From NCBI GenBank assembly GCA_934646845.1, contig CAKUEV010000062.1, forward strand, positions 1 through 9,561: 9,561 nucleotides of DNA, read 5' to 3'. This document shows positions 6,374-9,561 of the stretch, piece by piece. Under the pieces are notes generated by a model, which was not told the origin of the DNA, ran no database searches, and saw only the letters and a program-made list of their open reading frames with translations. Numbering within the stretch: position 1 is the stretch's first letter; each line of letters starts with the position of its first letter. The position numbers were made by a program, and so were the translations under genes. The stretch comes from an uncultured Slackia sp. (GTDB lineage Bacteria > Actinomycetota > Coriobacteriia > Coriobacteriales > Eggerthellaceae).

Positions 6374-9091
6374 CTAAATCGCCTCGATCTTCACGGCGCA
6401 GACTTTGTATTCGGGCACCTTCGCGGTGGGGTCAAGCGCCGCATTCGTGAGCCAGTTGGAATTGCCGTCTTGGAAATGGAACGGCATCCATGTTTGGCCG
6501 GGGTTTGTCTTGCTCGACACGCGCGCCGTGGTTTCGATTTCGCCACGACGGCTCGACACGCGCACGCGATCGCCATTGACTACGCCGAGCTGTTCAGCAT
6601 CGACCGAGTTCAGCTCAATGAACGATTCTCCCGCGATTTCATTGAGGCCCTCGGTGCGACCCGTCATGGCGCAGGCGTTGTACTGCGCGAGCACGCGGCC
6701 GGTCATGAGCATGAGCGGGTATTCCGCATCGGGGAGTTCCGCCGACGGACGATATTGGGCAAGCGAGTAGCCGCCCTTGCCGCGCGAGAACTGCTCCACG
6801 TGCATGATGGGCGTGCCGGGGTGGCCCGCCGACGGACACGGCCACTGAATGCCGCGACCCGCCACCTGCGCGCCATCGAGTCGCGCGTGGCTTATGCCCG
6901 CGTACGACGGCGTGAGGCTCGCGATTTCCTCCATGATCTGCGAGGCAGAAAGCGAGGGCTGGTCATAGCCCATGCGACGCATGATTTCGGCAAATACCTC
7001 AGTGTCGAGGCGCGGGCCGTCGGGGCCCTTCACGGCCTTGCGCACGCGCTGCACGCGGCGCTCGGTATTGGTGAAGGTGCCTTCCTTTTCCGCATAGCTG
7101 CGACCAGGCAAAATAACGTCGGCATACTTCGCGGTTTCGGTCATGAACAGCTCTTCGACAACCAAGAAATCGAGCGATTCAAGCGCATGAATCACGTGAT
7201 GCGTATCGGGGTCGGTGCGAACGGGGTCTTCGCCGAAGAGGAACAGAGCCTTGATACGGCCATCGATCATCGCGGGGAAACACTCCGTTGCCATGAGCCC
7301 CGGCGTGCGATTCATTTTCACGCCCCACGCCGCCTCGAACTTAGCAAGCGCATCGGGATTAGCAACCTTCTGATAGCCCGTGAAATCGGCTGGTCCGGCG
7401 CCCATGTCGCACGCGCCCTGAACGTTGTTCTGGCCGCGCAGAGGGTTGACGCCGCAACCGGGTTTGCCGAATTTGCCGCAGACCATGGCCATGTTGGACA
7501 TGGACATGACGCCTTCGGTGCCCGTGGAATGTTCCGCCACACCCAGGCAATAAATGATGGGCGCGCGATCGGCCTTCGCATACATCGCTGCAGCCTGCAC
7601 GAGGTCGTCCGCATCGATACCGCAAATCTCCGCCACCTTTTCGGGCGTATAGTCGGCCACCATGGCCGCGAATTCCTCGAAGCCTTCGGTGCGATTTTCG
7701 ACGAATTCCTTATCGGCGAGCCCCTGGGCAATAATGGCATGGGCCATGCCATTGGCGAACGCCACGTTGGTGCCAGGGCGCAGCTTCAGATGGATATCGG
7801 CCTTGCTCGCAAGCCCGATATCGCGCGGGTCGACGACGATGAGCTTTGCGCCGCGCTCAACCGCCTGACGAATGCGCATGCCCATAACGGGATGCGCCTC
7901 TTCGGGGTTGCTGCCCACGAGCAAAATGACCTGCGCTTGCTCGCACACGTCTTCGATGGAATTAGTCATGGCTCCAGAGCCAAGCGTTGTCGCCAGACCG
8001 GCGACCGTGGGAGCGTGTCAAACACGCGCGCAGTTGTCGATATTCGGGGTATCGAATGCGCACCTCGCCATCTTCTGGAGCATGTAAATGTCTTCATTGG
8101 TGGAACGCGAGCACGCGAACGCGGCGATGGACTCACCGCCATGCTCGGCCTTGATCGCGCCAAAGCGTTCGGCAACAAGAGCGAGCGCGTCATCCCAGCT
8201 CACGGGTTCGAATTCGCCCGTCTCGCGATTCTTCACGAGCGGCGAGGTAATGCGATCAGGCGAATTCACGAAGTCGAAGCTTCCGCTGCGGCCCTTCACG
8301 CACAAAAGCCCCGCATTCGAGGGGCCGTTCACGGCCTGCGCGTCGACGATTTCATCGCCCTTCACAATAAGATCGAGCTGGCAGCCAACGCCGCAATGCG
8401 GGCACGTAGTGCGCACGCGCGAGACTTCCCATTCGCGATAATTGCCGCGGCGCTTTTCCGTGAGTGCGCCCGTGGGGCACGCCTGGGCGCAGTTTCCGCA
8501 GCTCTCGCACTGGGTCGCTTTCCAATTGGGGCCGAACGGCGCCTGGATGGTGGTGCGAACGCCGCGCTTGCCGGTGCGCAGCGTATGATTGCCCGCCGCC
8601 GTGTTGCATGCGCCGACGCATCGCTGGCACGCGATGCACAAGTTCGGGTTGAACGAGAGGAACGGATTGCTGTCGAGCACGGGGGCGTTTTTGGCGGGCG
8701 CCTCGAAGGTGAGCTCTTCCATACCGAACTCGCGACCGAGATCTTGCAGCTCGCATGCGCCGTTCTTCTTACAGCTGAAGCAGAAGTTCGTCGAATTCAA
8801 GCCGTGGCTCGACAAAATGAGGTCGAGCGTAAGGCGACGCGTGGCATCGAGCGCATCGGACGTCGCCGTGACCTGCATGCCTTCCTCCGCCAGCGTAGAA
8901 CACGCGGGCATCAGGCCCTGCACGCCTTCGATTTCGACCACGCACATGCGGCACGAGGCGATGTCGCTCACGTTCTTCAAAAAGCACAGCGTGGGAATGT
9001 GGATGCTCGCCGCGCGGGCCGCATCCAAAATAGTTGAGCCCTGCGGCACCTCGACGGAAACGCCGTCGATCGTGAGATTCACGTTAGGCAT
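6374..9091 (-). CDS. fdhA: Selenocysteine-containing formate dehydrogenase, catalytic subunit
   Basis: Catalyses formate/CO2 interconversion at a Mo- or W-bis(pterin guanine dinucleotide) site; probably cytosolic, as no signal peptide is seen. The frame is open for 905 codons except for one TGA (8020-8018) at residue 358. The context CARV-U-HAPTVAGLATTLGSGAM matches E. coli FdhH around Sec140 (CARV-U-HGPSVAGL), so I read TGA as selenocysteine. Domains: [2Fe-2S] ligands C36, C47, C50, C64; a NuoG-like cluster with H96, C104, C107, C113; two [4Fe-4S] sets C152/155/158/162 and C195/198/201/205; the molybdopterin-domain cluster C230/233/237/264 followed by K266; Sec358-H359; R552 in PLRGQNNVQG (E. 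coli R333 equivalent); a molydopterin-binding domain from about 775 to the end. The ATG at 9091 has a strong AAGGAGGTC upstream and overlaps the preceding gene by 8 bases, implying translational coupling. It is larger than E. coli FdhF (715 residues) because of the added iron-sulfur N-terminus, like clostridial NAD(P)- or ferredoxin-linked enzymes. Confidence 0.95.
7989..8020 (-). promoter_or_regulatory. UGA selenocysteine codon with bacterial SECIS hairpin
   Basis: The UGA is at 8020-8018. The mRNA then forms a perfect 6-bp stem, GUCGCC (8005-8000) with GGCGAC (7994-7989), around the loop GGUCU (7999-7995). The loop GGUC begins exactly 18 nt after the UGA, the same distance and sequence as the SelB-bound loop of E. 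coli fdhF. The U five bases before GGUC, bulged in E. coli, is also a U here, though it can pair with A. A lower 5-bp helix, GCUCC (8014-8010) with GGAGC (7975-7971), may enclose the element. SelB would bind here and deliver Sec-tRNA; selA, selB and selC must lie outside the window. Confidence 0.88.
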
Positions 9092-9561
9092 ATTGGATTC
9101 GACCTCCTTCCAGGGCGCCGCAACCGAAGTGGTCGCAACGCAGACAACGCCCGCATTCCTGAACCGCTTCTTCGCGGCTCATGGGCATTTCGACATAGGC
9201 AAAATCGTGCTTGCGTTCACGCGCGGGACGTTCGGAAATTTCCACGCGGCCCTTGGGTGCGCGGTCGTTGGGCGAGGGCGCGGGAACGTCAACGCCGCAA
9301 TCGAGCGTGTGGTGGTAGCCCAAGTACTCGTCGATGTTGCGCGCGGCGACCTTGCCAGCGCCAATCGCCTTAATGGCAGTCGCGGGGCCGGTTTGGCAGT
9401 CGCCGCCGACGAACACGCCGGCGAGCGTGCCGTTTTCGCCTTGGGCTTCGAGGAATTCGTTTGCCTTGAATTCGCCCCATTCGGCGAGCATACCCGCGTC
9501 TTCGAACGGCTGCGACTCGATGCCCTGGCCCACCGCAACGAGGATCACATCGGCTTCGATG
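9084..9561 (-). CDS. GltD-like FAD/NAD(P) oxidoreductase, C-terminal part (cut by window edge)
   Basis: Only the last 158 residues are visible; the frame runs off the right edge without a start (the GTG at 9548 is an internal valine in DVILVAVGQ). The segment DVILVAVGQGIES followed by GVFVGGDCQTGPATAIKAIGAGKVAARNI is the C-terminal FAD-binding part of the GltD/glutamate-synthase small-subunit oxidoreductase family. It ends in a cysteine-rich tail, C-x2-C-x2-C-x4-C in the segment ECGRCLRCDHFGCGALEGG, which may bind an iron-sulfur cluster. Related proteins pass electrons between NAD(P)H and iron-sulfur partners; here the natural partner is the formate dehydrogenase encoded 8 bases into its own end. 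The full protein could also carry a NuoF-like domain, as such fusions occur in anaerobes, but that part is outside the window. Confidence 0.85.
   Translation of the reverse strand, partial: IEADVILVAVGQGIESQPFEDAGMLAEWGEFKANEFLEAQGENGTLAGVFVGGDCQTGPATAIKAIGAGKVAARNIDEYLGYHHTLDCGVDVPAPSPNDRAPKGRVEISERPARERKHDFAYVEMPMSREEAVQECGRCLRCDHFGCGALEGGRIQYA
9102..9110 (-). promoter_or_regulatory. Strong ribosome-binding site of fdhA
   Basis: On the minus strand GAAGGAGGT (9110-9102) is nearly a full anti-Shine-Dalgarno match, 10 bases before the ATG at 9091. It lies inside the end of the preceding reading frame, so fdhA can be initiated strongly while coupled to the upstream gene. It decides the fdhA start. 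Confidence 0.85.

Noticed and set aside
7970..8020. TGA in fdhA as a true stop, making two genes or a pseudogene
   Set aside because: The frame is unchanged across the TGA, the intervening codons encode conserved family sequence, the TGA is at the known Sec position and a SECIS-like hairpin follows at the right distance.
6470..9037. 855-codon open frame on the plus strand opposite fdhA
   Set aside because: It is an antisense shadow of a G+C-rich gene: rich in His, Arg and Ala, with no recognisable domain, and opposite a protein with all its catalytic and cluster motifs. Its length reflects codon bias on the coding strand.

Overview
The window carries seven genes. It looks like a moderately high-G+C, anaerobic Gram-positive actinobacterium, most plausibly a member of the Coriobacteriia (Eggerthellaceae-like). 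This placement is inference: the base composition, a stand-alone CarD-type protein, an iron-sulfur-rich molybdopterin/tungstopterin formate dehydrogenase and carboxylate-type carriers fit together, but no rRNA or other phylogenetic marker is present.

Left part, plus strand (1-2108): a short non-coding leader, then leuB (3-isopropylmalate dehydrogenase) ended by a strong intrinsic terminator, then a CarD/CdnL-like RNA-polymerase-binding regulator with its own sigma-70-like promoter.

Middle, minus strand (2158-4768): a solitary AAA_14 + DUF4143 ATPase/nuclease-like gene of lower G+C than its neighbours. Upstream of it lies an AT-rich region with five exact copies of a 10-bp word at alternating 33- and 12-bp spacings. 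Next come an AEC-family permease gene and a perfect 26-bp palindrome that is the terminator of the following transporter.

Right part, minus strand (4814-9561): an ArsB/NhaD/SLC13-like transporter with a clear promoter, then the end of a formate dehydrogenase operon. The catalytic gene appears split into two ORFs (9091-8018 and 7969-6374), but these are one gene in one frame, interrupted only by a TGA. The TGA falls exactly where formate dehydrogenases have active-site selenocysteine. It is followed by a hairpin whose GGUCU loop sits 18 nt after the UGA, the same spacing as in the E. coli fdhF SECIS. The protein is therefore read as a 905-residue selenoprotein with a NuoG/hydrogenase-like iron-sulfur N-terminus. 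An overlapping upstream gene, cut by the window edge, encodes the C-terminus of a GltD-like FAD/NAD(P) oxidoreductase, which suggests an NAD(P)-linked soluble formate dehydrogenase.

The two points most worth following are the selenocysteine recoding of the formate dehydrogenase, which an automatic annotation would split in two, and the regular operator-like repeat array in front of the ATPase gene.
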